Below, piece after piece: positions 55,987 to 64,000 of a DNA stretch of 64,000 bases. The stretch lies in assembly GCF_001509555.1 (NCBI RefSeq), contig NZ_LMAS01000001.1:720620-784619 (forward strand). Direction: 5' to 3'. The notes under the pieces were generated by a model that searched no databases, was not told where the DNA came from, and saw only the letters and a list, made by a program, of their open reading frames with translations. The translations under genes were made by a program, and so were the position numbers. Source of the stretch: Bacillus sp. FJAT-29937. GTDB lineage: Bacteria; Bacillota; Bacilli; Bacillales; Cytobacillaceae. Numbering within the stretch: the stretch's first letter is position 1; every line of letters starts with the position of its first letter.

Positions 55987-57453
55987 TTATCTGCTCTCTT
56001 CATTTAATTTCGGCGTTTTTTCGAATATCGGCCCTTTGAGGCTAGGTAATTCAAGTATTGTATAAATAATAAAAGCCGAAATGATACCAACAAACCACGA
56101 CATATCATAAAGAGGTTTGAGGAAAGGAACGAAATTTCCAATTAAACAAAGTGCACTTGCAATAATCGTCGTAAATATAGCTTTCATATTGAAACCTTTA
56201 CTGTAATTGTATTTCCCATTACGTGAATACAATTCTGCTAAATCAATATTCGTTTTCGAAATGAGAAAATACTGCGCTAACATAACCCCTGTTACTGGAG
56301 CTAATATTCCGCCAATAATATTTAAAAAGGTAAAAATACTTGTAGCATTTTCCATAAGCTTCCATGGCATTACTAGAATTCCAATGACAGCTGCAATCAT
56401 GGCACCTGATTTGAAAGTTAATTTTTTTGGAAATATAGACGCTAATTGGTAACCAGCTGGAACAATATTTCCCGTTACGTTAACTGATAAAGTCGTTAAG
56501 CATAAAGTTAGAACTGAAATGGCGATTGCAAATATTCCTTCAAAACGAGCAACAACATCAAGTACATTCCAGATCGGAGTTCCGAAAGCGATTTCAGACC
56601 CGACAATAATTGCGATACTCGCTACTGCAAATAACAAATATGCCACAATGAGCCCGACTGTTTGTCCGACTGCTTGATCCTTCGTTGAGCGAGCCATCCT
56701 TGTGAAATCCGATACGTTTACAACCGGTGCTGCCCATGCTGCGATTACTGCTGTTACAGCCACGAAAAAGATAATCAGCTTATTTCCAGTAAATCCTGAT
56801 CCAGGATAAGCTAAAATCGGTCCAATCCCACCAGCTAAGTTAATCGCCCATATCGCCATTCCAATGAAAACGATGTAAACAAGCGGTGAAAGAACTTTTG
56901 CAAACTTTCCTAAAAACCCTATTCCACCGTAGATTAACAAAACATTGAACAACCAGAATAGTAAAAATGAAATCAATGCTGGCAATGATAGACCTAATAA
57001 GTTCCAATCTCCGCCTAATGTTAAATATGTAGGCCAAAGTTTTCCGATTAAGATTGATAACGCCTGGCTTCCTGCATACGTTTGAAATCCGAACCACATG
57101 ATTGCCGCTATAACACCTCTTAATACTCCAGGTATCATCGCACCTTTATTTCCATATGATAAGCGCAACAACATGGCAAATGGCAAACCGTACTTTGATC
57201 CAGCATGTCCATTTAGGACTAGCACTGCAGCTACGATAATGGAGGCAACCATAATGGCTGTGAAAACCTGTCCAACTGATAAGCCTAATGCGAAAAGGCC
57301 ACCGATAGCAATATAGTTTGGAATGTTATGCACAGAGCCCATCCAAATGGAAAAAAAGTTTCCTAAGCCCCAAGTTCTTTCTTCTTCCTTTGTTGGCAAA
57401 ACGTCTTCACTATAACCAGAAGCTTTTACTTGCTCTCTATTAAAGTGATTCAA
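55987..57453 (-). CDS. pucI: NCS1 allantoin permease (PucI-like)
   Basis: The protein has 488 residues counted from TTG 57453, six bases after GGGGGAG; the frame to 57480 spans that site. It has 12 TM helices. EERTWGLGNFFSIWMGSVHNIPNY, LNGHAGSKYGLPF, WFGFQTYAGSQAL and VMPWKLMENATSIFTFLNIIGG closely follow B. subtilis PucI, the allantoin permease of the NCS1/Mhp1 family. It is the first gene of the permease-allB-allB unit. Confidence 0.88.
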   Translation of the reverse strand: MNHFNREQVKASGYSEDVLPTKEEERTWGLGNFFSIWMGSVHNIPNYIAIGGLFALGLSVGQVFTAIMVASIIVAAVLVLNGHAGSKYGLPFAMLLRLSYGNKGAMIPGVLRGVIAAIMWFGFQTYAGSQALSILIGKLWPTYLTLGGDWNLLGLSLPALISFLLFWLFNVLLIYGGIGFLGKFAKVLSPLVYIVFIGMAIWAINLAGGIGPILAYPGSGFTGNKLIIFFVAVTAVIAAWAAPVVNVSDFTRMARSTKDQAVGQTVGLIVAYLLFAVASIAIIVGSEIAFGTPIWNVLDVVARFEGIFAIAISVLTLCLTTLSVNVTGNIVPAGYQLASIFPKKLTFKSGAMIAAVIGILVMPWKLMENATSIFTFLNIIGGILAPVTGVMLAQYFLISKTNIDLAELYSRNGKYNYSKGFNMKAIFTTIIASALCLIGNFVPFLKPLYDMSWFVGIISAFIIYTILELPSLKGPIFEKTPKLNEESR

Positions 57454-58069
57454 GCGAATCTCCCCCTCAAATAGTTCCAATCATTATCAGAACTTTGCAT
57501 TTGTTCAAGTTCATCTTCTGCTAAACTTATTTTTAGCGAACCTGCTATAAATAATGCAAAAAGCTTTTTGTTCTCTATTGAACATAAATGTTTTTGCAGA
57601 TTTATTAAGTAATCCAACAATTACTTATTATATATCGATTCTTACTAAACTTCCTTATGTTCATTAAACAAAAGAAATATTATTTATTATTTACTTTGTA
57701 TAATGCGTCATTTATTTATATTCATTTAATACAAATGATTGTGCAATATCAACAACAAAATGCAATATACTAATAATTTTAAAATATAATTTTGAATATT
57801 TGCTTATAAAAAATCAAAATGCATACGAAATTGTGCACAGCAGTTAATTAAATAGGCTGTTGGTTACATCATTTCAAATGTTGTAAAAATTATTTTAGCA
57901 GCATATTTTTATTTTTGTCGAATATTGTTCAAAAATTAGGTCTTTAAAAAGAGAGAAAAAAGAGGTATGATTATTACACAATTCATTTGTGAATACTTTC
58001 ACAATCCTTTAAAGGTATTCTATTTATGAACTTCATTCCGCAGATTAAGCAGTTGCTGCCAAGTAAAAA
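57454..58069. promoter_or_regulatory. Long AT-rich leader upstream of the PucI-like permease
   Basis: No ORF. It holds two copies of a TTATGTTCA(A/T)TA...ACAAAA motif (57564-57590 on the minus strand; 57655-57678 on the plus strand), of which a third relative lies before the other permease (59636). It also holds two TTGTGCA words (near 57740 and 57832). These are likely regulatory. Confidence 0.4.
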
Positions 58070-58115
58070 GAAAAAAGATTGCCTATTGAGAATAAAAATT
58101 CTCCTAGGCAATCTT
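58070..58115 (-). terminator. Terminator of the second NCS1 permease
   Basis: On the minus strand GATTGCCTA...TAGGCAATC followed by a long T run. Confidence 0.85.
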
Positions 58116-58128
58116 CACAAATCATTTA

Positions 58129-59526
58129 TTATTTTTCAAAAATCGTTCCTTTTTTGAAGCTTGATCCTTTAAATGCATATTTCGATAGTAGGTAGTAAGA
58201 GATACCTGCTACTACTACACCGATTATCCATGCAAGCTCTACTAATAGGAAGGCTGCACCTGCACCGATAAACATCGCAACCAGGCCTGCTGGATTAAAT
58301 CCAGCAAAAGAACCATTCTCATTGTACAAATCTTTAACATCTACTCTTTGCTTTCTTAATATATAGTATTCAACTAGCAATATTGAGATAACTGGTCCTA
58401 AAAATGCAGAGTATATTAGAATAAACATATTAAGACCTTTAGCCGATGATTCCTGAATAAGCACCCAAGGAAATGCACCTAATGCAAGCAATCCTGTTAC
58501 AATTGCAGAAGCTTTGTACTTTAATTTTGTCAGCAATGTAATAACATAAGCCGGCGGAATAATATTAGCAACCATATTTGTTGCAATAACCGCGATAACA
58601 ATAAATACAGATACAAAAACTGAAATATAATCATTATCAATTATAATCGGAAGTGCTTGTGCAGGATTCGTTACACCAGTCGCAGCTGCGAGCATTGCCC
58701 CGATAACAATAACAAAACCATATGATAAGGTAATAGGGATAAAATATAATGATCCGCGTTTTTTATCACTCATACCCGTTTTAAGCTCTCTAGAATAATC
58801 TGCAGCACTTACAAAGATGCCTGCATAATTTCCTAAAAACACCATAATAAGTCCGAAGAACGGCAAACCCCATGAGCCTTTTGCTTGTACCCAGTTTTGG
58901 GCAATCTCAGTACTATGTGATGATAAAAGGATTCCGAAAACATAAATTAGCGCTGCCATAAATACAACAGATGCAACTGTCTCTACCCATTTAATCGCGT
59001 GGAAACCGAATAATGAAAGGACGATTTGAATTAGTTGCAGTGCTATAAAACAAACAACAACATTATTGAAAGTTCCGCCTGTAACAATCTTCGCGATTTC
59101 ATTTAAGGCAGTTCCCCCAATCCAGCTTTGAATACCGTACCAAACGATGGCTGGTATCCCGCGCAGCAGTGATGATATTACTGTTCCTTTTATCCCAAAG
59201 GACATTCTTAGCTGAACAACATATGGGATTCCTTTTTTATAGCCAAGACGATCATTTAATGCAAAGATTGTGGAAATGATCGCAATTGCAATGATAGCTG
59301 CTAAAATTGTTTGAAAGATGTTTAATGTTGCGACACCCGCTACAATTACACTAGCCCCAAGCGTCATATTACCTAAATTGACGCCGTCTCCAATCCACAT
59401 GAAAATATAATCTTTCGCACTTACTTTTCTATCTTTATCAGCTTTTGGATATAGCGATTCATCGACACCTGCAACATGTTCAATCTCTGTCGCATTTGTA
59501 TCGTAACTTTCAAAAGTTGTAGACAT
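58129..59526 (-). CDS. NCS1 permease, cytosine/purine/allantoin group (second type)
   Basis: This 465-residue, 12-TM protein has an N-terminal KVSAKDYIFMWIGDGVNLGNMTLG, RGIPAIVWYGIQSWIGGTALNEI and VSAADYSREL. It belongs to the NCS1 superfamily but to the cytosine-permease-like branch and is not close to the PucI-like protein. Substrate is open: allantoin, a purine or pyrimidine, or hydantoin. AAGGAGG precedes the ATG; the gene is monocistronic. Confidence 0.86.
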   Translation of the reverse strand: MSTTFESYDTNATEIEHVAGVDESLYPKADKDRKVSAKDYIFMWIGDGVNLGNMTLGASVIVAGVATLNIFQTILAAIIAIAIISTIFALNDRLGYKKGIPYVVQLRMSFGIKGTVISSLLRGIPAIVWYGIQSWIGGTALNEIAKIVTGGTFNNVVVCFIALQLIQIVLSLFGFHAIKWVETVASVVFMAALIYVFGILLSSHSTEIAQNWVQAKGSWGLPFFGLIMVFLGNYAGIFVSAADYSRELKTGMSDKKRGSLYFIPITLSYGFVIVIGAMLAAATGVTNPAQALPIIIDNDYISVFVSVFIVIAVIATNMVANIIPPAYVITLLTKLKYKASAIVTGLLALGAFPWVLIQESSAKGLNMFILIYSAFLGPVISILLVEYYILRKQRVDVKDLYNENGSFAGFNPAGLVAMFIGAGAAFLLVELAWIIGVVVAGISYYLLSKYAFKGSSFKKGTIFEK

Positions 59527-59574
59527 AATTTATCCTCCTTTTTCTGCTGCACTATATATAAAAGAATTGTTTTG

Positions 59575-59602
59575 CCTTCGCAAACGTTTTCTTTGTTAAC
59601 AA
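59575..59602. promoter_or_regulatory. Candidate operators of the second NCS1 permease
   Basis: TTTGTTAACAAA, a 12-bp palindrome at 59592-59603, shares its core with the site before pucR2. Overlapping it, GAAAACGTTTGCGAA (minus strand, about 59577-59591) weakly resembles a CcpA cre site. Confidence 0.4.
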
Positions 59603-59859
59603 AACATATTATACATGCCTTTTTTAATAAGGTCTTTATGTCTATTAAACAAAAAAGACATAAACAAGCTATATATACTGCATAAACTTTTTTACGATAA
59701 CATTCTATTTGGACAAACCCTTATTCACTTTGCACAAAAGAAATGTCATTTTCAAGTTTATCGCGAACCCCCCCGGAAATACTATGTGAAAGATTGTACA
59801 TATTGCACGAATAGATATCGTTTTTGATATTCATTCTAGTAAAAATTTGAAAACATAAA
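59603..59859. other. Intergenic stretch
   Basis: No credible gene; contains TTATGTCTATTAAACAAAA at 59636, related to the motif before the PucI-like permease. Confidence 0.4.
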
Positions 59860-59893
59860 TAAAAGGAGTGAATGTTAGTATTCACTCCTTTTC
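59860..59893 (-). terminator. Terminator of ridA
   Basis: On the minus strand AAAAGGAGTGAATACTAACATTCACTCCTTTT hairpin. Confidence 0.85.
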
Positions 59894-59899
59894 ATCCAA

Positions 59900-60283
59900 T
59901 TATTTTGGTTTTTTAGCAATCATTTCGATTTCAACCTCAGCCCCAAGAGGTAAAGCTAACACTGCGATACATGTCCGTGCAGGGAATGGACTGGAGAATT
60001 GTGTTTGATATACTTCATTCATTGCCGCAAAATGATTCATATCTGTTAAATAAACATTTACTTTCACAACATCATCAGATGTTAGGCCAGCTTCTTCTAA
60101 TACTTCAAATAGGTTTATGAAACATTGCCTCGTTTGTTCAGCAATGTCACCAGTAAGATCTTTAGCTGAAATGGAGTTCATTGCTGTTTGACCTGAGAAA
60201 TAAACAAATTCTCCTGCATCTATTGCATGTGAATATGGTCCTGATGCTGTTGCACTTTTTGCTTCGTAAGCCTTTCTTGCCAT
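59900..60283 (-). CDS. ridA: RidA family enamine/imine deaminase
   Basis: The 127-residue single-domain protein has SGPYSHAIDAGEFVYFSGQ at the N-terminus, VVKVNVYLTD, and FPARTCIAVLALPLGAEVEIEMIA with the catalytic Arg. RidA hydrolyses reactive 2-aminoacrylate-type imines. Its place next to the ureide permease suggests it could remove an imine or enamine intermediate, in the manner of RutC in pyrimidine breakdown; that is inference, since a housekeeping role is equally possible. Confidence 0.92.
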   Translation of the reverse strand: MARKAYEAKSATASGPYSHAIDAGEFVYFSGQTAMNSISAKDLTGDIAEQTRQCFINLFEVLEEAGLTSDDVVKVNVYLTDMNHFAAMNEVYQTQFSSPFPARTCIAVLALPLGAEVEIEMIAKKPK

Positions 60284-60381
60284 GAAAATTCTCCTTTACA
60301 TCTATAATATAAATTCAAATTCCAATATTACTAAAAGACTCCGCTTCTTTCAAACAAAACACAACACAATTTAACTTTACT

Positions 60382-60783
60382 TTACTTTTCTTTTGCAGCT
60401 CCAAAAAGCTTATTATCTAATGAAAACAATTGGCTTCCATTCATAACAAGGACAATTGCCATAGCTAATAAAGCTAAATCTAATTCATACCCTCCTGGTG
60501 CGATAAAGCCAATAGATAATTTTGCTGTAAAGATAGCGCCAAGCAGCACTAGAGCAATTAATGCTGAGATAAACTTCGTTCCAATTCCTAAAAGCAAGGC
60601 AATTCCACCAACAAGCTCAATAATAGCAACAACATAACCTAGAAAGCCCATAATACCAATACTTTCAAACCAGCCAGCTACATTCCCAAGACCCATTTGA
60701 AATTTAGCTACACCATGAATTAGAAAAGTGATCCCTAAAACCACTCGTAAAATTAACATACTCCAACCATTTTTTTTCATCAT
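60382..60783 (-). CDS. catD: DoxX family membrane protein (CatD-like)
   Basis: This 133-residue protein has four TM helices and the DoxX pattern LRVVLGITFLIHGVAKFQMG...AIIELVGGIALLLGIGTKF. In B. subtilis catD pairs with catE for protection against catechol and quinones. Here it lies 52 bp downstream of the catE-like gene, the reverse of the B. subtilis order. Confidence 0.85.
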   Translation of the reverse strand: MMKKNGWSMLILRVVLGITFLIHGVAKFQMGLGNVAGWFESIGIMGFLGYVVAIIELVGGIALLLGIGTKFISALIALVLLGAIFTAKLSIGFIAPGGYELDLALLAMAIVLVMNGSQLFSLDNKLFGAAKEK

Positions 60784-60835
60784 TTATTCCCCTATTCTTT
60801 TAATTTTTATTTTGATTATTATTTTCTGAAAATAA

Positions 60836-61684
60836 TTAAACTAGCAAGCAAATGCGGTTGCCTGAAGGATCTGATGTAATGTAACATCCATTGTCTTCAG
60901 TGACGGAAGCTCCTATTTTTCTTAGCTGCTCGATAATATTATTTCTTTTCTCCTCATTAGATAGAATCAAAGTAAATGATTCAAGTCCAACACTATTAGG
61001 AGATGGTGCAGGGGCACCTACGCCGTTCCAAGTATTTAAACCAATATGGTGATGATATTTACCATCAGCAATGAAAAGTGCTTGAGCGCCGTATCTGTTA
61101 ACTACTTCAAATCCGAGTCCTTTAATATAAAATTCCTCAGTCTTTTTTAATTCAGATACATGCAAATGAATGTGTCCCATAACGGTTCCTGCAGGCAGAC
61201 CTTCCCATGATTGCTGTTTACCTCCAGCTAGAAGATCTGCAAAATCCAATGGATCAACTGCCATCGCCACTTCACTATTTGCCCAGTTCCATTCAGAAGG
61301 ATCACGGTCTGTATAGATTTCAATTCCATTACCATCAGGATCAGATAAGTAAAGGGCTTCACTCACAAGATGGTCTGATGAACCAAACTGCACGCTTTTT
61401 TCCATAAAGTGATGCACGATTTTAGCTAGATCAGAGCGTTTAGGCAGAAGAAGTGCAAAGTGATATAATCCCGTAGTTCTTCCTTGTTTAGGAATAACGT
61501 CATTCGGTTGTTGAATTGATAATAATACTGTCTTTCCATCCGCAGTCAAGTTAGCGGATCTTTCTGTACGCTCTAATACTTTAAAGCCGATTACTTCTTG
61601 ATAAAACGATAAAGACCGTTCTAAATTTTGTACCTTTAAGTTCACTTGACCTACGAATGTAATAGGTTCACGATGAAAATTCAT
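60836..61684 (-). CDS. catE: Catechol-2,3-dioxygenase-like VOC protein (CatE)
   Basis: This 282-residue extradiol dioxygenase has two VOC modules. The C-terminal module holds the probable Fe(II) ligands: His in MGHIHLHVSEL (about residue 169), His in YHHHIGLNTW (about residue 214) and a Glu in GLESFTLIL or near the end. Length and sequence follow B. subtilis CatE. GAAGGAGG precedes the ATG. A palindrome and TAAGTAAGT repeats upstream suggest control by a DUF24/MarR-type regulator. Confidence 0.85.
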   Translation of the reverse strand: MNFHREPITFVGQVNLKVQNLERSLSFYQEVIGFKVLERTERSANLTADGKTVLLSIQQPNDVIPKQGRTTGLYHFALLLPKRSDLAKIVHHFMEKSVQFGSSDHLVSEALYLSDPDGNGIEIYTDRDPSEWNWANSEVAMAVDPLDFADLLAGGKQQSWEGLPAGTVMGHIHLHVSELKKTEEFYIKGLGFEVVNRYGAQALFIADGKYHHHIGLNTWNGVGAPAPSPNSVGLESFTLILSNEEKRNNIIEQLRKIGASVTEDNGCYITSDPSGNRICLLV

Positions 61685-61705
61685 TTTATTGCCTCCTTCG
61701 TTTTT

Positions 61706-61790
61706 TTGTTCTTAACGAACAAATTGTTTGTTAGTTACTTTGTGTAAGTAAGTGTAATATTATAATCTAAGTAAGTCAAGTAAGTTATTT
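61706..61790. promoter_or_regulatory. Promoter/operator region of catE-catD
   Basis: TTGTTCTTAACGAACAA at 61706-61722 is a near-perfect inverted repeat 22 bp before the ATG. Further upstream TAAGTAAGT occurs twice and AAGTAAGT a third time (about 61745-61788) around a TATAAT on the minus strand. Two operator types may be present. Confidence 0.5.
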
Positions 61791-61859
61791 ATAAAATATA
61801 ATTTATTTATTTTTATATTTGTATATAAGAGAAGTAATGGGTTGATGTATTAGATACGT

Positions 61860-61909
61860 AAAAAAGGATACAACCAGGTAAATTTATTACCGATTGTATC
61901 CTTTTTTAT
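61860..61909. terminator. Symmetrical terminator
   Basis: AAAAAAGGATACAA...TTGTATCCTTTTTT hairpin, upstream of catE and downstream of the tRNA fragment; it insulates catE from minus-strand transcription. Confidence 0.75.
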
Positions 61910-61952
61910 TTTTGCTTTAAGTTTAGTAGTCATGTTTCATTTAATATGCGCA

Positions 61953-61991
61953 CAAAAAAATCACCTTCTATTGAAAGAAAGTGATTTTTTT
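61953..61991 (-). terminator. Native tRNA terminator
   Basis: On the minus strand AAAATCACTTTCTTTCAATAGAAGGTGATTTTTTT, starting a few bases after the tRNA 3' end. Confidence 0.8.
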
Positions 61992-61994
61992 GTA

Positions 61995-62041
61995 TGATCT
62001 GAGAGGGATTTGAACCCCCGACCCCTACCCTGTCAAAGTAG
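61995..62041 (-). pseudogene. 3' half of tRNA-Val(GAC), attachment-site remnant
   Basis: Read on the minus strand, the segment gives the anticodon arm CTACT-TTGACAG-GGTAG (anticodon GAC at 62034-62032), a five-base variable loop, the T arm GGGGG-TTCAAAT-CCCTC and the 3' acceptor strand TCAGATC plus discriminator A. The D arm and the 5' acceptor strand are absent: the bases upstream do not fold into a D arm and contain no GATCTGA at the right place. CCA is not encoded. This is what remains of the native tRNA end after site-specific integration into the gene. Confidence 0.8.
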
Positions 62042-62215
62042 CGTTTCGGTTTCTTAAGTAATCTCATGTAACCTTGGAAAGCCTTGTGTTTTCCGTGTTT
62101 CAGGCATATTTTAATGTCCCAATTTCCCACCTAATCTCATCACTTTACGCCTTTTTATATCTTTTACCCCTCCATAATCCCACCGAATTTTTATGAGTAC
62201 AACTTCTGAATCCTA
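62042..62215. other. Element-side junction sequence
   Basis: No gene recognised; by the att-site reading this is the first DNA of the integrated element. Confidence 0.4.
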
Positions 62216-63748
62216 TTAATTATGCAAAACAATAAATTCATAAAATTTTTCAAGATTAATGGGGAGAACTTCAGTATTATAAATATGCATTGCGTAAATA
62301 TGATGTATCTCTTTTTCAAGTTCATTAAATTCGAAAGGAAATGGCTCAATTCTCGACTGCCTAGATAATCCACTATTTGAATTATGTAACGTTACCCATT
62401 CACCATATAAATCATCTTTATTTTCTAATAATAAGATATTAAAGCCTGTATTATCTGAGCACTTAAGATAGCCCCAAGCCAGTATCTTTTTATCTCTTAA
62501 TGCTGGTCTTACAATTTGTTTATATTTACGTGAACGATCGAATTGGGAGGGTACTTCCCGTACAAAATCATCATCAAACAATGCTTTAAGGTGAATGGTC
62601 AAAGTTTTACCAGAGACTAGATGAATTTTTGTATGGAAATCATTTGATCCTACCTGAGCAAATGAGGTCATTTTAATTTGACCACTAGTATATTTCTTAT
62701 TAAATTCAGATATAAATTCATTTATTGGAAGATAAATTTCATTTTCATATTGAAAATGTATTGTATTTATATAATGGGCTTTCTCTTGCCTTTCTTGTTC
62801 TTTCTTTAATTCTTCCTCCCGAATTGAAGAGTCTCTCTGTAACCGTATATTGACCATATTTTCAACAATGGATGAATTTTTTGTCAATGGCTCATTATCT
62901 ATAAGAAGGTCGTTCCTGATTTCTTCCCATGTTTTATACCTTTTTAGCGTACTCTTTTCAATCATTTTCATAATTACTTGTGCCATTGTATTTGTCAAAG
63001 CCGGATTTATCGTCTGTGGAGACGGCGGGTTCTTAAATGAATGGGCATTTATCCAATCCTGTACCTCTGCATGAGCAGGAAGGTTAAATGGGTGTTGTAG
63101 AGTAGCCATTTCATAAAAGGTAATACCCATTGAGTAAATATCCATTTGTATTGTATTTTTTTCTCTTTTCCATCCTTCAGGGGCCATATACCTAATATGC
63201 CCGAACCCCTTAAATGTCAATTGTCTAGTTCCGTCATGAACTATTTTTGATAATCCGAAATCAGATATCTTAATGGTCCCATTATTTAAAAGAATATTGT
63301 CAGGTTTAATATCTCTATGTATTAGGACACTATTGATGTGTTCCATCCCACTAATTAATTGGTGAAAATAATCATTTAGATTTTCATTAGATAAAAATTT
63401 ATTTTTTTCAATTGCTTTCCTAATAATATTAAGAATCGTTCCCCCGTTAGCATAATCCATAATAATATACGGTGGTAATTGAGGATAATCATTCCCGTCA
63501 TGGACAAAAATATAATTTACTGCATTTTCATGCGATACCTTTACGGCCATGGTGCTTTCATTTTGAAAACTTTGAAGTTGCTCACTACTTGGAAAATTTG
63601 AAGGCAAAGTTTTTAATGCCCAAATACTTTTATCAGTTTCCTTCTCAATATTGTAAACATAACCGAAACTTCCATTTCCAATTGAATCTATTACCCTAAA
63701 ACTATTTCCTTCACCGTCGTAAACAATAGAGTTTGGCTGTATTATCAT
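62216..63748 (-). CDS. Soluble Ser/Thr protein kinase with unknown C-terminal domain
   Basis: The 510-residue protein has a complete Hanks-type kinase domain at about residues 10-290: glycine loop GNGSFG (24-29), Lys46 (WALK), HRDIKPDN (144-151), DFG (163-165) and APE (189-191). A charged helix follows (REEELKKEQERQEK, about residues 303-320). The C-terminal 180 residues form a beta-rich domain I do not recognise, with WGYLKCSDNTGFNILLLENKDD. There are no TM, PASTA or forkhead parts, unlike the housekeeping PrkC. It lies on the element side of the tRNA-Val scar, so it is probably horizontally acquired. The ATG follows GGGGGAAAT. Confidence 0.85.
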   Translation of the reverse strand: MIIQPNSIVYDGEGNSFRVIDSIGNGSFGYVYNIEKETDKSIWALKTLPSNFPSSEQLQSFQNESTMAVKVSHENAVNYIFVHDGNDYPQLPPYIIMDYANGGTILNIIRKAIEKNKFLSNENLNDYFHQLISGMEHINSVLIHRDIKPDNILLNNGTIKISDFGLSKIVHDGTRQLTFKGFGHIRYMAPEGWKREKNTIQMDIYSMGITFYEMATLQHPFNLPAHAEVQDWINAHSFKNPPSPQTINPALTNTMAQVIMKMIEKSTLKRYKTWEEIRNDLLIDNEPLTKNSSIVENMVNIRLQRDSSIREEELKKEQERQEKAHYINTIHFQYENEIYLPINEFISEFNKKYTSGQIKMTSFAQVGSNDFHTKIHLVSGKTLTIHLKALFDDDFVREVPSQFDRSRKYKQIVRPALRDKKILAWGYLKCSDNTGFNILLLENKDDLYGEWVTLHNSNSGLSRQSRIEPFPFEFNELEKEIHHIYAMHIYNTEVLPINLEKFYEFIVLHN

Positions 63749-64000
63749 GCTATTTCCCCCAGTGGTTGTATAATTTATTAAGTGACAATCACTCTACTTA
63801 CCAAATAAAAAATTAATATCTATTTTCCTCGGTATTACTATTGCTTTCTGCAAGTATTCTTGCTTATTCTTATTTCCAGATAACTCACATATACAATCTT
63901 TTATAAGTAAGCGTAAAATAGCTCCCACCTTCATTAAGATGGGAGCCCATAGTACTATTTAGATAACTTATTAAAGATTATGCAATTTACAGGCATTGAT
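63749..64000. other. Right edge of window
   Basis: AT-rich promoter region of the kinase gene, then a hairpin GCTCCCATCTT...AAGGTGGGAGC at 63920-63946 (minus strand, followed by TATTTT) that probably ends a minus-strand gene outside the window. Confidence 0.5.

Noticed and set aside
61995..62041. A complete, functional tRNA gene
   Set aside because: The D arm and the 5' acceptor strand are missing, so only a 3' half is present.
61930..62130. 66-codon minus-strand ORF across the tRNA fragment
   Set aside because: Its GVGGSNPSQII segment is the usual read-through of a tRNA T arm; no ribosome site.

Overview
The window is low-GC Gram-positive DNA from an endospore-forming member of the Bacillaceae. 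Two alpha/beta small acid-soluble spore proteins, a spore transglutaminase, YjcZ-type peptides, a SleB-like hydrolase, a SigI/RsgI pair and a YuaF/flotillin operon all point that way. I cannot fix the genus from this window alone.

Region 1 (1-28.8 kb) is ordinary core genome. It holds the ccpN / PPDK-regulator / ppdK carbon-switch genes (ppdK runs off the left edge), a B12-type radical SAM enzyme, spore genes, a KtrD-like K+ channel, sigI-rsgI with an upstream DUF5667 protein, prfC, yuaF-floT behind a SigW-type promoter, tgl, two tandem FMN glutamate-synthase-like proteins, an AmhX-like amidohydrolase, pepT, and a yjlC-ndh operon behind a Rex box.

Region 2 (29.2-34.9 kb) is a compact catabolic operon: a GntR regulator, a cyclic-amidase (hydantoinase/dihydropyrimidinase type), an MFS anion transporter, an Asp/Glu-racemase-superfamily enzyme with the one-cysteine active site of arylmalonate decarboxylase, and an FAH-family hydrolase. 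A TGTCGACA palindrome lies in front of both gntR and the amidase. I do not recognise the substrate.

Region 3 (37.7-60.3 kb) is a nearly complete ureide (allantoin) catabolic locus. Allantoin would enter through NCS1 permeases, be opened by two different allantoinases, and pass through allantoate deiminase (allC), ureidoglycine aminohydrolase (allE) and two ureidoglycolate dehydrogenases (allD) to oxalurate. AllF (FdrA), AllG (DUF1116) and AllH (DUF2877) would split oxalurate to oxamate and carbamoyl phosphate, and a carbamate kinase would make ATP from the latter. Two PucR regulators, a YbbY-like purine permease and a RidA protein belong to the block. Urate oxidation, ureidoglycolate lyase and oxamate disposal are not in the window.

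Region 4 (60.4-64 kb) has catE-catD-like quinone/catechol detoxification genes and then a displaced 3' half of a tRNA-Val(GAC) with its terminator. The fragment looks like the attachment-site scar of an integrated element that extends to the right. The only element gene seen is a soluble Ser/Thr protein kinase with an unrecognised C-terminal domain.
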